64,000 nucleotides of DNA from Rusavskia elegans (Eukaryota > Ascomycota > Lecanoromycetes > Teloschistales > Teloschistaceae): contig SAUG01000058.1 in NCBI GenBank assembly GCA_011316305.1, positions 186,001 to 250,000 of the forward strand, in the 5' to 3' direction. Below the pieces are notes generated by a model. The model worked only from the letters and a program-made list of their open reading frames with translations. It did no database searches and was not told the origin of the DNA. The translations under genes were made by a program, and so were the position numbers. Below, piece by piece: positions 1 through 13,820 of the stretch (position 1 is the first letter of the stretch; every line of letters starts with the position of its first letter).

Positions 1-3000
1 AATTACCCGATATACCTCTGTTTATAGATATATTAATAAGTCCAACTAACCTTTAGAGATACCGGACCCCTTCGATAGCCCTATAATAATTTTTTTTAAA
101 TATTAATAAATACGAAAAGATTGTTACAGATAATATTAACAACTTTTATTTTTTCTACAATAATATATTAATTGAAACCGCATTTAACATCGAATATAAA
201 TAAAAATATCTATTTTTATAATATTTTTATAATATTTTTATCTTTACTGAACGAATTAAAAATATCGCTAGATCTAATAGTTTAATATATAGATTAATAT
301 TTCAATCGTTTATTTTAAACAATTAATAGGAAAAAATTTATATAATCTAAATAAAAATAGGAATATACTATAGAAAATAAAAACCATTATCACGAGCCTC
401 GCGAATACAGTTAGACTAAGCTGCAAACGATAAAAATCGTCGAAATAATCGATATTAAATATATTATTATATAGATATTAATTGATTTCGATTTTCTTTC
501 TATATTAATTTATTTATAAATTAATAGAAAATATTACTTTTAATATATTCTTTCGATTTATAGATAAATATAAACTCGAAATCTAAACTATAGAAAAAGA
601 CTACTTTCGATAATTTTAGAAAACGTTTCTAATAATTTTAGCTATTAATAAATAGAGAATTCTAATCTATTTCGGTACTATACGACAAAAGATATCGTAT
701 ATTAATTATTGTTTAGTTTTAAATTCTTCGAATACGATTATTAGTAATCTATTATCTAGTAAATTCTTTAATCTTTCTAGAAATACTAGCTTTTTTTTAT
801 CAAAAAGAATCTACTAGACGCGTTTTCTATTTAAAACGACGTAAATTATTTTCGTTTTATACTAATAAAGCAATCTTTTTAAATGTTAAAAATGGTCTAT
901 ATTAGTATATAATAATAGATTTTTGAAACTTTTTAATAATTAATTCTAAAGATTAAAATCTTACTTCGATTTAAATTTTTAATATTGAATTCCACTAGCG
1001 CTATTTTAGCGAGTTTATTAAATAGAAATTTTTCAAAACGTATATAGCAAATTATATTCTACTATAAAAAAGTTTATATTTAATACGCCGAATAAAATAC
1101 TATTTGTAAATTTTATAAAAATAGATCCGCCGAATCGTATAAAAATAGTATCGAAAAGTATAATAGAAGATATAAAAAATTAGATAGTAAAAAAATTATA
1201 TCATTTTTATTATTATTAGGCCGAAGACTTTCTATTCGTATTAGAAATATAACGTTTTATTCGAATTATATATTATATTTTTGAAATATTCTCTAATTAT
1301 ATATTAGATTACAGAAAATAAAAAACCGAATTATAAATATTTGTCGCCGATAAATATTTTTTTACGAAATAAAATCTTTCTATATTTTATATAATCGTTT
1401 TAAACTTTAATATTATAGAACTATCTAGAGAGTCTGCTATTTCTAAAAAATAGTAATTTTATTAGAATATCTATAATTTCAAGATATAACGAATAAACAA
1501 TTACTAATTAAATAAAATAAATTAGTTATAATTACTGAAATAGTATTTGGCGATAACTAATTAATTAAAGTATAAACTATAAAAACGTCCAGTTTAAAAT
1601 CAATATAAATAATAGAATTATATTTCATTTAAAATATTTACTAAAATTATTAAATAAAACGTTTTTCAATAAATAAATTTCCTAAAACTATTAAATAATC
1701 TATTTTAAATATATTAATTTACTAAAATAACTAAATAATCTGCTGGTATCAATACTATAACTACTTTATATTATTTTTTCTATCGAGAAATAATAGAAAA
1801 TCCGATACTATATTAAATACTACCGCGTTCTTTAAATATACCGGCTATATTTATAATACTAGATTCTTTTTTTTATATTTTAATTTTAAAAAACTATTAT
1901 CTCTTTTTTTTAATAGATAAAAAAAAGAATATCTACTAAAAATTATTATACGAAAATTTTTTTTAGATATTAGTATATCGATAATCTATATTTATTAGAA
2001 ATATTCCGAAATTGGAAAATTCTATTATATTAATAAAAATTTCGAGAAATATATTAAATATATAGAAAAGATTTATTTTTCAAGTTTTATTTTTATAGAT
2101 ATCGCGCGATAGAATCGATTCGAAAAAAAATATAAAAAAAGAAAAGAAAATTAAATAGAATATATATAAAGTAAAAATCTCTACTTTATTTATTAGAGTA
2201 TATTAGAAAAAAACAGCGTATTATAGTAGACGGCGAACTATAGAATATTAAAAAATTAGAATTAGAAAAAACTATCGTTAATTTATTTCGTTTCGCGGAT
2301 TAAAATCTTTTTATTAATATAAATTTCAAATAGATTATAGTTCCGGGTGAATTTAGCTAGTTATAAATCTTTTTATTTCTTTTTAATAGAAATATAATAG
2401 AGTCTTCTAGTAGTTTACTAAATATATTTTAAATTTCTAAATATTTTCTAAAATAAAATAACCGTTTTATTTAAATAAATTGTTCTAATTTTTTTATTAT
2501 AGAATTTTTTCGACTATAAAAATATTTTTCTTTTATATTTCGAAATCAAATATCTATTAAATCGGCGTTCCGAAATCGGCTAGATTTAAAAAAAAATATA
2601 TAAAATATCGGGTATATTCTAATATTTTTAAAATAAATCGAATTTAAAATTTTAAAGTCCTTTAATTTTTTTAATAAAAAACAGTCCGACTTTTATATAG
2701 TTATATTTTTAACTTGAAATTTTTATATTTAAATTCTTTATAAAAAGATATATTTTATTTTTATTTTTTAATTAAAATATTGTTTTTCGAATTTTATTTT
2801 AATAATTATTCGAATATTTTTATATTTTTATAATATTTCTATAGTGTTTCTTTTGTAGATTACTTTTTTTATTATCGAATCCGTTGATCTATATAACAGT
2901 CGATTTACTTTAAAAAAAATTCGAATTCTTTTTATAATTAATATTAAACGAATTTTTTTATACTAAATTTTTTTATATTAAATATTGGAAAGGCTATTAT

Positions 3001-3379
3001 TTTATATTTAAATATACAATTAAAATCTAAAATAATATTATTTCAAAATTTAATAAAATAAATCGAATTCTAATATTATATCGAAGTAATATTTACGGAA
3101 ATTATATATTTTTAAATCTAGATTAATATTTTAACGCCGAATATAGATATCAATTCTAATAGTAACGATTTTATTTATATAGTTGATTTTTCTATTAGTT
3201 TCGTAAAAAATATATAACGTAAACTTTTCGCCGGTATTTTATATCAATAAATTTAATTTAGAAATATTATTTAAAATCGATATTAAAAATACTATACTAT
3301 TGGTTTCAATATTATTTTTATTTATAGTGAAATTGATACAAATTGCTAGAAGAAATACCATTAGATAATTAATAATAAA

Positions 3380-3809
3380 GAATCTATATATACGATTTAA
3401 TTATTCGAATTTTAATTTTAATCTTTTACGATTTAATACTAGAAGCGCTAAACCGATTAGATTACGTAATTATTTAATATTCAAGTATTTTATCGAAAAT
3501 TCGGATTTAAGATTTTCGAAGGAACTAGATCTGAATTAAAATTCTAAAAGAAACCGTAATCTATTTAATCTTTTAAATTTAATTCCAATTCGATCGATTT
3601 ATACGAATACGAGACGATTTACTAAATAATCCTTCTATATAAAAACTCTATAATAAATTCGATTTAGTCGATAGAAAAAACTTAAATATTAGGTTAACCT
3701 TCGTGGGATTCGAACCTTCGATCCGTCGGATTTAACCTCGCTAACTCCGAAGACCGCTAGATCTGCTAGGCTTCCAGATTACGTAGTCTGCTACTACGTC
3801 GCCCAGGCC
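3380..3809 (-). mobile_element. tRNA-derived SINE, copy 1
   Basis: This 430-bp element reads on the minus strand from GGCCTGG. The head carries a polymerase III box B (GGTTCGAATCC, unmutated) and a degenerate box A, followed by a body shared with the copies at 14292, 18448 and 24013. It is flanked by the direct repeat AATAATAAA at 3371-3379 and 3810-3818, read as the target-site duplication. The box B word is the best preserved part of the copy. SINEs of this type are non-autonomous and depend on a LINE reverse transcriptase. No such LINE could be recognised in the window. Confidence 0.8.
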
Positions 3810-4490
3810 AATAATAAAAAGTAAATGTTAAAGTTATTATAATATTCGCTGCCGTTGTAATTAAATAAAATGAAACCGTATATAGTTTATTTTTATCTAA
3901 TATAATTAGTATATATAGTTAAATTGATTTTGATTTTAATATCCGATAAATCAATGGTTCGGTAAATATATTAAACGTTAGTATACAATGTATACTAGTA
4001 TCGAATATAGAATAATAGAATTTATATTCTAGTTTAATTAACGTAAATAATAGTTATTTAAAATTTTAGAAAAAATTTATTTAATAGTATAATATATACT
4101 TCTATCGATAATTTAATATAGAAATTTTATAAATAAATATATCTCGTAGTTATCGTTTCTTTTTCTATTATTAGTAGTATAAATTTTAAATTCTTTATAT
4201 ACGTATATATTTCTATAATAGCTAAATTATAGTTAAACTAAACGATAGTATCTCTATAAAAACTATATATTTTTTCGCGGACGTCGACTATTACATTATA
4301 GCTAAAGTAATCTATTTCGATTTTAGTAACGATATTTTTTTTATCGCTTCTAAAACGTACTATTCGACCTTTCTAATTCTATACTTTTTTATTTTAATAG
4401 ACCGGATAAAGTTTCTAGCTATAGTAGCTAGTAATCCTTTTAAAACTATACGGGTCAAAAATTATTTTAATAGTTTAATAGAGTATTTAG

Positions 4491-4757
4491 AAATAGATTA
4501 TATTATAAATATAGCCAAAATAACATCTATAGATAAAAACATTACAGTATAGTAGTTAGATATAGCGGATATATTAGATATCTATAATTATTTATAACGT
4601 CGAAGAAAAATTAGATAGTAAAAGATTTGTAATCGAATAAAAAAGAAAAAAGTTAAAAAGAAGTAATTAACTACGCTATAAATCTTGTCTGACGAACTAT
4701 TTTAATTGTAAAGAGTTTTTTATATATATAATATAATAATCTTTGCCGTATATAACG
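4491..4757 (+). repeat. Dispersed repeat R1, copy 1
   Basis: This sequence recurs with RIP-like differences at 22510-22805, in part near 5260-5330, and on the minus strand near 25884-25990. Shared words include TTTGCCGTATATAAC and a stretch reading roughly ACGTCGAAGAAAAA. It could be the 3' part of a decayed DNA transposon, but no transposase motif or terminal repeat is readable. Confidence 0.5.
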
Positions 4758-4763
4758 TTGATA

Positions 4764-4767
<4 letters not shown>

Positions 4768-4798
<31 letters not shown>
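4768..4798. repeat. TA microsatellite
   Basis: An uninterrupted run of about 15 TA dinucleotides follows directly after repeat R1 copy 1. Similar but shorter runs lie at 13474-13493 and 19679-19701. These are simple repeats with no sign of function. Confidence 0.9.
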
Positions 4799-4802
<4 letters not shown>

Positions 4803-6035
4803 TTCAATATAATTTCAGATAGACGTTCTTTAAAAAGGTATCGTTATAATAAAAAATAGATTTAATCGGTCGATTCGAATAAATTAAAATTTGAAACGCG
4901 AGGTGAAATTTTTTAATATAAATAGTTTTTAAAATATTATATAAATTTATTATTCAATATTATAATCCGATATATAAAAACATCTATTTAACTATAAAAA
5001 TTTATTTCTAAAGTAATTTATATTTTTAAAACGGTACACGAATATATAAAACGTATATCAATTCTAGATAAAATATTTTAAAATTAAAACGTTAAAAATT
5101 AGCAATACGATAATTTTAACGGTCGTATAGAATCGAATTAAATGTTTTAATATTCGATTACTTTACTGCTATTTTAATGAAACAAATAGTTATTAGTTAT
5201 TCGTATTCCAATATTATATTCAAAGGATATAATAGAGGTATCAAATACTAATAATTTTTTAACGTCGAAAATAAATTAGATAATAGAGAATTTATAATCG
5301 AATAAAAAAAGATAATATTTAGAAGTAACTAGTTAATTCAAAATAATATATTAATAATTAATCAATTTCTAATTAGTTAAAAACTCGTTGTTCGCGAAAA
5401 TTCTTTGAAGATATTCCTATAATATTTAGTTTAAACGAATTCAAAATCCGCTCGCAGAATTACGTAATTGAAAGTAATATATTAACTTTAAAAATAGCGA
5501 AAACTAGATTGATCTAGTAATAAAAAATAATTTTAATAGTAGATATTACGTTTATATCGAATAGATATTTTAATATCTATTTAACATTTAGTAAATAGCG
5601 AGATTCTATATTAATTTTAACGATAGAATCGATCTAGAAATAAGCGATTCTATAGATTACGTGAAAGACTCGTCTATTTCGTCGATATTAGTATTCTAAA
5701 TACTTTATAGAAGGTGTAAAAATCGGATAAAATTTTTAAAAAAAAGAAATTTTTACGGAATTCGAACTTTAAATTATTTAGTAATCAGGATTTCTTGATT
5801 ATCAGAGTTTAACCAAATGAAATTCAGAGATTTACGTAGTATATTATTAATTTATTTGTATAATCTATATTAATATAATCTCTATATATTTTTGATATAT
5901 CGGTCGATTATTTAGATATAGTTAAAAAATAAACATTCAATCACTTTCTAATAAATATTAACAAAATAACTAATTAGCTAATCGTTATTATTAATTAACT
6001 GTTAATTAACTATTTATTAATAGTCTAAATAAATC

Positions 6036-6374
6036 TAGACTGGCCGGTTCGGATCGGATTTCTATCGAATCGTCGGATATCCGACCCGATTTTAGTAATC
6101 CGATCCGGATCCGATCTAATTATATAATATAGTTAATATAATATTATTTATTTTTTAATAGAAATAATATATTTAGATAATCTATTTTCTCGAATTAGAA
6201 TCTCTCTAATTAAATAGCTGGCGTGGTTAATAAATTAGAATTTTTTTAATAAATTCGTATAAAAATTATACTAGCTTTATACCTTTATACTAGAGCTTGA
6301 CGCCAAGATCTAATTTTAGCGAATCGGATCGGATTACGATTTAGGATCCGAAATCCGACCCGACAGCCAATTTA
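6036..6374. mobile_element. hAT-like MITE, copy 1 (339 bp)
   Basis: The element starts TAGACTGGCCGG and ends with the RIP-altered complement CAGCCAATTTA. It is flanked by 8-bp near-identical direct repeats, AATAAATC at 6028-6035 and AGTAAATC at 6375-6382, which differ by one transition. Eight-base target duplications and TAGA-type termini fit the hAT superfamily. The ends are rich in CGGATT/AATCCG words shared with the copies at 21031 and 21965. It is too short to encode a transposase, so it is called a non-autonomous MITE. Confidence 0.65.
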
Positions 6375-7302
6375 AGTAAATCTATTATCAAAGATAACGA
6401 TTATCTTTTAGAAAATTTCTAGTAGAATCAAATTATCGATTAATTTAAAATCGATTAAACGTTTATAATAGCTAGATATCAATATCCAATTGATAAAATA
6501 ATTGTTTTAACGTAATAGATAATTTTATATCGATATTTTATTTATAAACGCCGAATATTTATTTCTAAAGTAATTTAATAAAAGTAATTATTATTACTAT
6601 TAGTTTTACGTAACGATATTCGTCGGAACGAAATATAGAAATTTCCGATTCGAATCCGATCCGAATCGAAATAGGTTAGATTTAGATCGAGATTTACTAA
6701 AAATAGGACTTTTTAAAATTAATTTTTGTTAATTTAAAATAGACGTTAAATTAGTATATATGGATTTTATTAGTAATAAAATTTATATAAAAGCTAACAA
6801 CTTTAATTAGACGAATAGACGTTTAGATTAGCGCGAGAATTAATTAATTCGTTTTTTAAACGAGATAAACCCGCGAGAACCCGTTTATATTCTAATCTGT
6901 TTATAATCTAATCCGAAAATATTTTAATTTGCTTCGAATCGGATTAGAAATCCTAGAATCCGATTCGATCTAATTCGTTCCGAGATCCACGTAGCGAAAT
7001 ATATATTTTATAGTTGTAAAAATATTTTTATATCTAAAATATATATATCGTTCCCGTAGAAACGTTGTAGAAATAAATATATATATATATAAATCTAATA
7101 TAATTTTAAATGAAATTTTTTAAAAAATTTTATCGATTATATAATAAATTATAGTTTATATTTTTAATTTTTGTATTTTCAATTAATATTATTACTATTT
7201 GATTTTAATTAATAAAATAATTATATATATCTTCGCGTTTATAGATATTCCAATAATATTAAATATCTATTAGTTTGATAATACTATCTTGGACCCCCGA
7301 GA

Positions 7303-8456
7303 TTATCGAGCCGTAACACTTACGAAAAAATCTACTCGAAGTCTACTCTTGACACTGCTATATTTTATAGACGCCATTCCATTACTCAGCACCACTTTTC
7401 CTCTATCTACTCTCGTCTTAAATCTAATTTCCTCCCAACCATCCTTCGAATCACCTGTTCTCCAAGCTTCTGTGACAAGCTTGTCACCAGGTTTGACTGG
7501 AGCCGCAAAACATGCTTGGAACTCGTGGATATTGGCCGGGTCGCTATCCCCCGAGGATTGAAGCAAATCGTGGCAAGCAGTATTCCACGAGAAGAAGCCG
7601 TGCATGATTGCGCCCGCGAACCCTATCTTCTGCCTCGGTCCTGGCGTGGCATGTAGAGGGTTGTAACCTCCATTCAACCTGATTGATATCAGAAGGCAAA
7701 TGTGACAGCAAAGCGAGTTTGAGCGTACGGTAGAGAAGGGCATATTCTCTGTTTGTTTGAGTAACATGTACAACATCAGGCTTCTTGCCTTCGGGCGGTG
7801 GGAAGTTGAGTGTACTTGGACCTGCTGGACAGTCAGATGATGACTTAAAACCGCAGCTGACAGTGTGGTACCTTTTGGACCGCCCCAATTACCCTGACCT
7901 ACGAAGAATGCGCAGCCAATGGTCTTGGTATAATCGTCGGCCCCCTTTTCCGAGAGGATAGTCTCAGTTTCCACAACACTACCCACCTTGCCTTTATCCA
8001 ACTACTCTAGACTTAAGCTCGATATCCCTGCCCTCGCTCGAAGGAGGAAGAGGCTTTGGAAAATGAGAAGCCGTTGCCCATCGACAACACGACGGTTATC
8101 GAACTTAGGTACGCCAGGGATCGGCATAGCACTTGAACGGGCATAGAAGTCTATAACCCCTGGTCGTTCTGTTTAAAGGCTTGTCGAGGAATAAGTCGTA
8201 GGAAGGAAAGCATTGATAGGAGGGGAACACATACGGAGAATTATTAGATGAGCAGGAAAGACTTGAAAATTGAAATGCAATTCCTGGAAGAGTCGGCTGT
8301 GGTATACCTGAGCGGTCTTTTGCGTAGGGCGCAGACATATATGAAATGAAGCTCATCCACCGTACGGCCAATTATATGCGCGAACAGCAGTACATCACGC
8401 TTCAGCCAGGCAACATCCTGAGAGGGATATTCGAAGCCAGCCCCGGGCGAGTTCGT
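7303..8456 (-). pseudogene. Peroxisomal MaoC-type enoyl-CoA hydratase 2, decayed
   Basis: The homology runs over nearly the whole usual length of about 300 residues. It starts near 8456 with PGAGFEYPSQDVAWLKRD and then VDELHFIY. Introns at 8336-8284, 8234-8180 and 7871-7822 splice in phase and restore family sequence such as NFQVFPAHLIILPFKQNDQ and WGGPKGPSTLNFPPPEGKKP. The hot-dog hydratase region then follows. Family members hydrate trans-2-enoyl-CoA in peroxisomal beta-oxidation. The gene is broken by several non-triplet indels: one between KQNDQG and VIDFYARSS (about 8150), one after GQRLLI (about 8064), one before DKGKVGSV (about 8002), and a fourth intron (7728-7679) whose phase is wrong by one base. 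The catalytic Asp of the GDxNPLH motif is Gly (GGYNPLH, near 7665); the His remains. A terminal SRL, a likely PTS1, is followed by CGA instead of a stop (7336-7338), adding residues up to 7303. No clear start codon was found. The changes are not RIP-like. Confidence 0.85.
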
Positions 8457-8766
8457 GATGAAGCTTCTGAGCAGCCGAAGGCGCGTGGATATTATGAGGT
8501 GGAATATGATTTAATTTTCTGTAATGCTGGGCAAGCCCGACGTACCGGATGGAGGATCATTGAAACCGAGGTCCCGCACTCATTCGTAGTTTACCCCACA
8601 ATCCATAGTACCTGCAGGGGATAGCGATAACCATCGGAGCTTCGGGAGCTATGACTCATACACCGGGCCACCGCTCGGCAGAAGAGTCGATTATAACCTG
8701 ACTTACCGCGGAGCCTTTTCAGTCTTTCAATCCCTGGGAGACATCGGTTTCAAAACAAAATATTAA
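8457..8766. other. Divergent intergenic region
   Basis: This base-balanced spacer of about 310 bp lies between the decayed hydratase (minus) and the NADAR gene (plus), so it probably held both promoters. It contains a palindromic ATGACTCAT and, immediately before the NADAR start, an A-rich leader ending AAAATATTAA. No other gene is visible in it. Confidence 0.6.
8651..8659. promoter_or_regulatory. Gcn4/CpcA (AP-1-type) site ATGACTCAT
   Basis: This is an exact palindromic ATGACTCAT, 108 bp upstream of the NADAR start codon. It is the consensus bound by the fungal cross-pathway-control regulator Gcn4/CpcA and related bZIP proteins. One match of nine bases could occur by chance, so regulation of NADAR or of the former hydratase by amino-acid starvation is only an inference. 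Confidence 0.4.
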
Positions 8767-9415
8767 ATGTCTGCCACTATCTCTTCCACAGGCGGACCTG
8801 TATACTTCTTCAGGGAGCATGAGCATCCCTATGGTTTCCTGTCTCAATGGTTCGACGCTCCGTTTACCGCTCCGTCTCCTGACATAGACGCCAAGCCTAT
8901 GACTTTCAGAACAACGGAGCAGTATATGATGTATCGAAAGGCTATTCTGTTCAAAGACGCAGAGGTTGCCGATCAGATCATGCTCGCAATTACTCCGAAG
9001 GAGCACAAATCGTTGGGACGAAAGGTCAAGAACTTCAATGGAATCGTCTGGGACGCCCATCGCGAAGAAATCGTCGAGGAAGGAAATTGGAGCAAATTTT
9101 GCAGCTCGAAAATTGGTTCAAAGTGGAGGGACATGCTTTTGAAGACCGGCGATAGGGATTTGGTTGAGGTAGGAAAGGTCTTTAGACTGATTACGTGCAC
9201 CGCTGACCGATTCGCCTAGGCTTCGCCGTTCGATAGGTAATGCTGATCACCGTAGCGATGTGCTTCGCTGACATTGCTGCCATAGAATTTGGGGTATTGG
9301 GTACAGCGCGAAGCACGCAGAGGCGCATCGTAGCATGTGGGGTGCGAACCTGCTCGGCAAGACCCTGATGCGAGTGAGAGAACGCATCAGGGCTCAGAAC
9401 ATCATTGCAGGATGA
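8767..9415 (+). CDS. NADAR domain protein (YbiA/DUF1768 family)
   Basis: Three exons, 8767-9168, 9220-9236 and 9286-9415, join to 182 codons plus a TGA stop. Both introns (51 and 49 nt) have GT-AG ends and a GCTGAC branch site. Splicing restores the family C terminus; reading through exon 1 would stop early in a foreign tail. The protein is a single NADAR domain. It has PVYFFREHEHPYGFLSQWF at 11-29, the conserved TTEQYMMYRKA at 49-59, GRKVKNF at 84-90, an EEGNW segment at 104-108, LLKTGDRDLVE at 124-134 and the C-terminal IWGIGYSAKHAE and MWGANLLGKTLM blocks. No signal peptide or membrane segment is seen, so it is presumably cytosolic or nuclear. Family members cleave N-glycosidic bonds; bacterial YbiA acts on riboflavin intermediates, and other NADAR proteins remove ADP-ribose from guanine bases. 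Which applies here is unknown. Start: the first ATG, matching the domain edge. The middle exon is only 17 nt. Confidence 0.9.
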
Positions 9416-9735
9416 TGTCCTCCTACTGCCGGAAGCAAAAGAGCCTTTCCTTGGCAACGCGTAGTCACTTCATAGTGTGTTGGAACGAAGCCTTGCTGTG
9501 TTTGAATCAGTCGTTAATGGCCGACTTTGAGCTGTCAGCCTATACCCCAGGGAGTTTGGGAGCTGCTGGTGGACAAGGATAAATTCATCAAACAAGTGGT
9601 ATCAAAGGTGCCAAACAATATCCCAAGTCCGCTACCCGCTATGCTGTTTCGTCATCTTCGCTGAACGAAATCGACATCTAATCTTTGCAATCATGCTGGC
9701 AATCGTGTGCACGGCGGCCTTGTCTAACACCTGGT
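9416..9735. other. Convergent 3' region between NADAR and PRMT1
   Basis: This 320-bp base-balanced spacer separates the two convergent stop codons. It presumably holds both 3' untranslated regions and polyadenylation signals. Short open frames that cross it lack homology to anything I recognise. I see nothing else in it. Confidence 0.6.
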
Positions 9736-11096
<1,361 letters not shown>

Positions 11097-11380
11097 GGTA
11101 TGTCCTTTGGCGGAGGAGAGAATGCGGAAGACTGGTGAATATTCAAGCTTGATCGTCATGAAGGATACATTGCTCGTCTATATCATGAGAGCGATTCTCT
11201 GGGCGTGTCTCGGGTCAACAACAGAATTTACCGGTCTTAAAATGATGCTCATGTACAAAATTTATTATTCACTGAAGGGCTGGACCCTGAACCTCTATGC
11301 AAGCGCGCTACTTTAGTGCTTGGCAGGGACCGGAAATCGCGGGGTGCCATGTCTCGATGGGTGCAAGATGCGGGAAAGCT
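11097..11380. other. Upstream region of PRMT1
   Basis: This 280-bp base-balanced stretch upstream of the PRMT1 start probably contains its whole promoter, because RIP-degraded DNA begins at about 11380. I see no clear TATA box or named binding site. A 73-codon open frame on the plus strand here has no recognisable homology and is treated as chance. Confidence 0.5.
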
Positions 11381-13820
11381 ATATTAGCTAGTAGTAGGCG
11401 ATAAAATCTATACTTTCGAAAAGCTCGCTTTTATTTAAAGAGGTCGAGTTCGTTATTAGAAATTGCTAATAGAGACGATTTAACGCGATATATAGTTTAA
11501 CGACGCTGTTAAAAAATTCGAAAAATCCAAACAAAAGAAAATTTAAAAATGAAATAATAATAGTTTCGTTGATATTAGACGCTAGTATATATTTTTATAA
11601 ACTAAAACGAATATTTAAATTGGAATTTAATTTCGATTTTTATTAGCTAAAATCTAATATTTATAATATTTTTCAAACGTAAATATAATTAACTATACGG
11701 TTTATTTTACTTTAATTTTTTGAATATCAAATATTAAAAATATTTATTTATTAGATTACGAAATATTGATAAATCTCTATAATTTTATCAAATATTCATT
11801 TAACAATTTTGAAAATAATAAATTTAAACTAAAATATTTTTAGAAAAAATTCTAATATTTTGATTTTTATAAATATTAATAATAAATATATAATATAAAA
11901 GTATTAATATAATATATATTATTAGTTTCCTATATTAATAATTTTATAAAAATTCTTTTTATTCGAAAAATTTAAATATCTTTTTTATAATAGATTCGAA
12001 CTTTTTAAATTTTTTTTTTCGCGAATTGAATTTTTGATTTCTAAAACGTTAAAGTTATAAAAATTAGATTTTTAAAAAAAATGATTTCATTAACTATATA
12101 ATCGAAACTTGTAATAATATTTTTTTATAATAAAAATTTATATATATACTATTAGAAATTGATTTAAAATAATGATAATAATATTTTGATTTTTCTATAT
12201 AAATAGAAGGATTTTCAATAAATAAATAAATAGAGCTGGACGTTAGATTAAATTTTAGTATTAAATCCCGTAAAATAAATAAATTGAAATTAATAAAATT
12301 TAGTAAACGTATAAAACTATTAGCTAGCATTTATATATCTACTAAATTCAATTAAACTATAGACAGTTTATATAATTAATAGTAAATATTACTAAATAAA
12401 AATAGTATAATTTTCGATACGTTCGTATCAAATTTTTAAAATTTAAAAAAATATTGTAAATAAAAACGTTAAAAGTTTGAAAAGAAAATAGTATTACTAG
12501 AAATCGAATCTAGATCTATCGGATTTAATATATTTAAATATAAAAAATCGAATCGGTTTCGATATATACTATAGTTATATTATAGTACTAATCAATAGAA
12601 TTCTTTAATTAGAAATAAATATATCGTAATTAAATTTTATCAAATAAAAATAAAAGATCAAAAAGATTAGAAAGGATAGTATTACTAGAAATCGAAATCA
12701 AATCTAAAAATTATTGAATAGACTAAACCGATATTTTTATAGAAACGAACTATTAGATATTTTATTTTAGATTCGTTACTATTACGTTATTGAATCTAGT
12801 AATAGAATTATCTATTCGATATCTATTCGAAATCTATTAAATAATCGTGATAATTTATCGAATATAATAAAGAAATATAGCTATACTAGATTGATTTAAC
12901 AGAAGGTCGACGAAATTTAATCATTTATAAACGCGTCGAATTTAATTTGGATTGGAGTAAAAGATTTACTGATAGCGTAAATATTAAAATTAAAATGATT
13001 TTAATAGTATTATAATATAAATAGATTATTAAAGGTGGAAACTTTAAGTAAATTTATATGATAATACTAGATATTAGATAGAAAGAAAAAATCATTATTA
13101 TACTCGTTTTTAAAATCTATATAATATATTAACTTCGATAATCTTTACTCGCTGTAATAATACTATCTCTAGACTTTCTATTTATTTAGATACTAGAAGT
13201 TTTAATCTATCTTTTATAGATCTATAATTTTTTTTACTTCGAATTAATTAGAATTTTCTCTCGAAAATTTCATTTTAACGATAAAAAATTCAATAAAAGC
13301 CGATTGAAAAATTATCATCGATAGATACCGATTCTGATTATATTATCGAAATAATCCAATAAATTTTTATTATAAAAAAGTTCTAATTCGTACGCGAGAT
13401 ATTTAATTTTATAATTATTTTAAAAGGATTAATCTATTAATATAAAGATTTTCGATTTATAAAATCGAAAACGTATATATATATATATATATAATAAAAT
13501 TTCCAAAAATTTTTTTTATCTAATTTAACGGATCTAATATTATATATAATAATAATATAGATTTTAAAAAAGACGATACTAAATACTATTATATTTACTA
13601 TTTCTTTATATATAATAGATTTCTGACGTTTTATAATTTCCGACGGTAGATTTAATAAAGCGTTAATGGTATCTATAATTTGATAGCCTAATACAAGTTC
13701 GTTAGAAGTAATACTAATAGTAAAACTGGTTATATTATTAAACGCGAATTATAGTAAAAAAACAGCTTTAATCTAATATTTATCCGAAAATTCTATTAAT
13801 TAGAAACGGAAATTAATTTC
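11381..13820. other. AT-rich RIP block, unassigned
   Basis: The composition is RIP-like and there are stops in every frame. It includes a TA run at 13474-13493. No LTR, terminal repeat or protein motif could be read, and an open frame of 78 codons at 12094-12330 is low-complexity and AT-driven. I see no gene. Confidence 0.7.

Larger units (their letters stand above)
1..7288. other. AT-rich, RIP-degraded repeat block
   Basis: This stretch is strongly AT-rich, is dense in stops in all frames, has very few CA/TG dinucleotides and is full of TA, while CG survives. That pattern is expected after RIP. No intact gene is visible. Recognisable inside it are a SINE (3380-3809), a dispersed repeat (4491-4757), a TA microsatellite and a hAT-like MITE (6036-6374). 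The part from about 6640 to 6990 is rich in repeated CGGATT/AATCCG words like those of the MITEs and may be a decayed relative. The rest I could not assign to a transposon class. The block ends sharply at about 7285 where base composition becomes balanced. Confidence 0.8.

Noticed and set aside
3690..3809. A genuine tRNA gene on the minus strand
   Set aside because: Box B is perfect, but the head is about 120 nt, is repeated four times with the same 300-bp body and is bounded by target duplications, so it is a SINE head.
8346..8624. Open frame of 92 codons on the plus strand
   Set aside because: It lies antisense to the N-terminal exons of the hydratase pseudogene and has no homology of its own.
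9337..9582. Open frame of 81 codons on the plus strand
   Set aside because: It overlaps NADAR exon 3 in another frame and runs into the 3' spacer; the NADAR frame explains the sequence.
12094..12330. Open frame of 78 codons on the minus strand
   Set aside because: Its composition (Asn, Ile, Tyr, Phe) is that of AT-rich DNA read at random.
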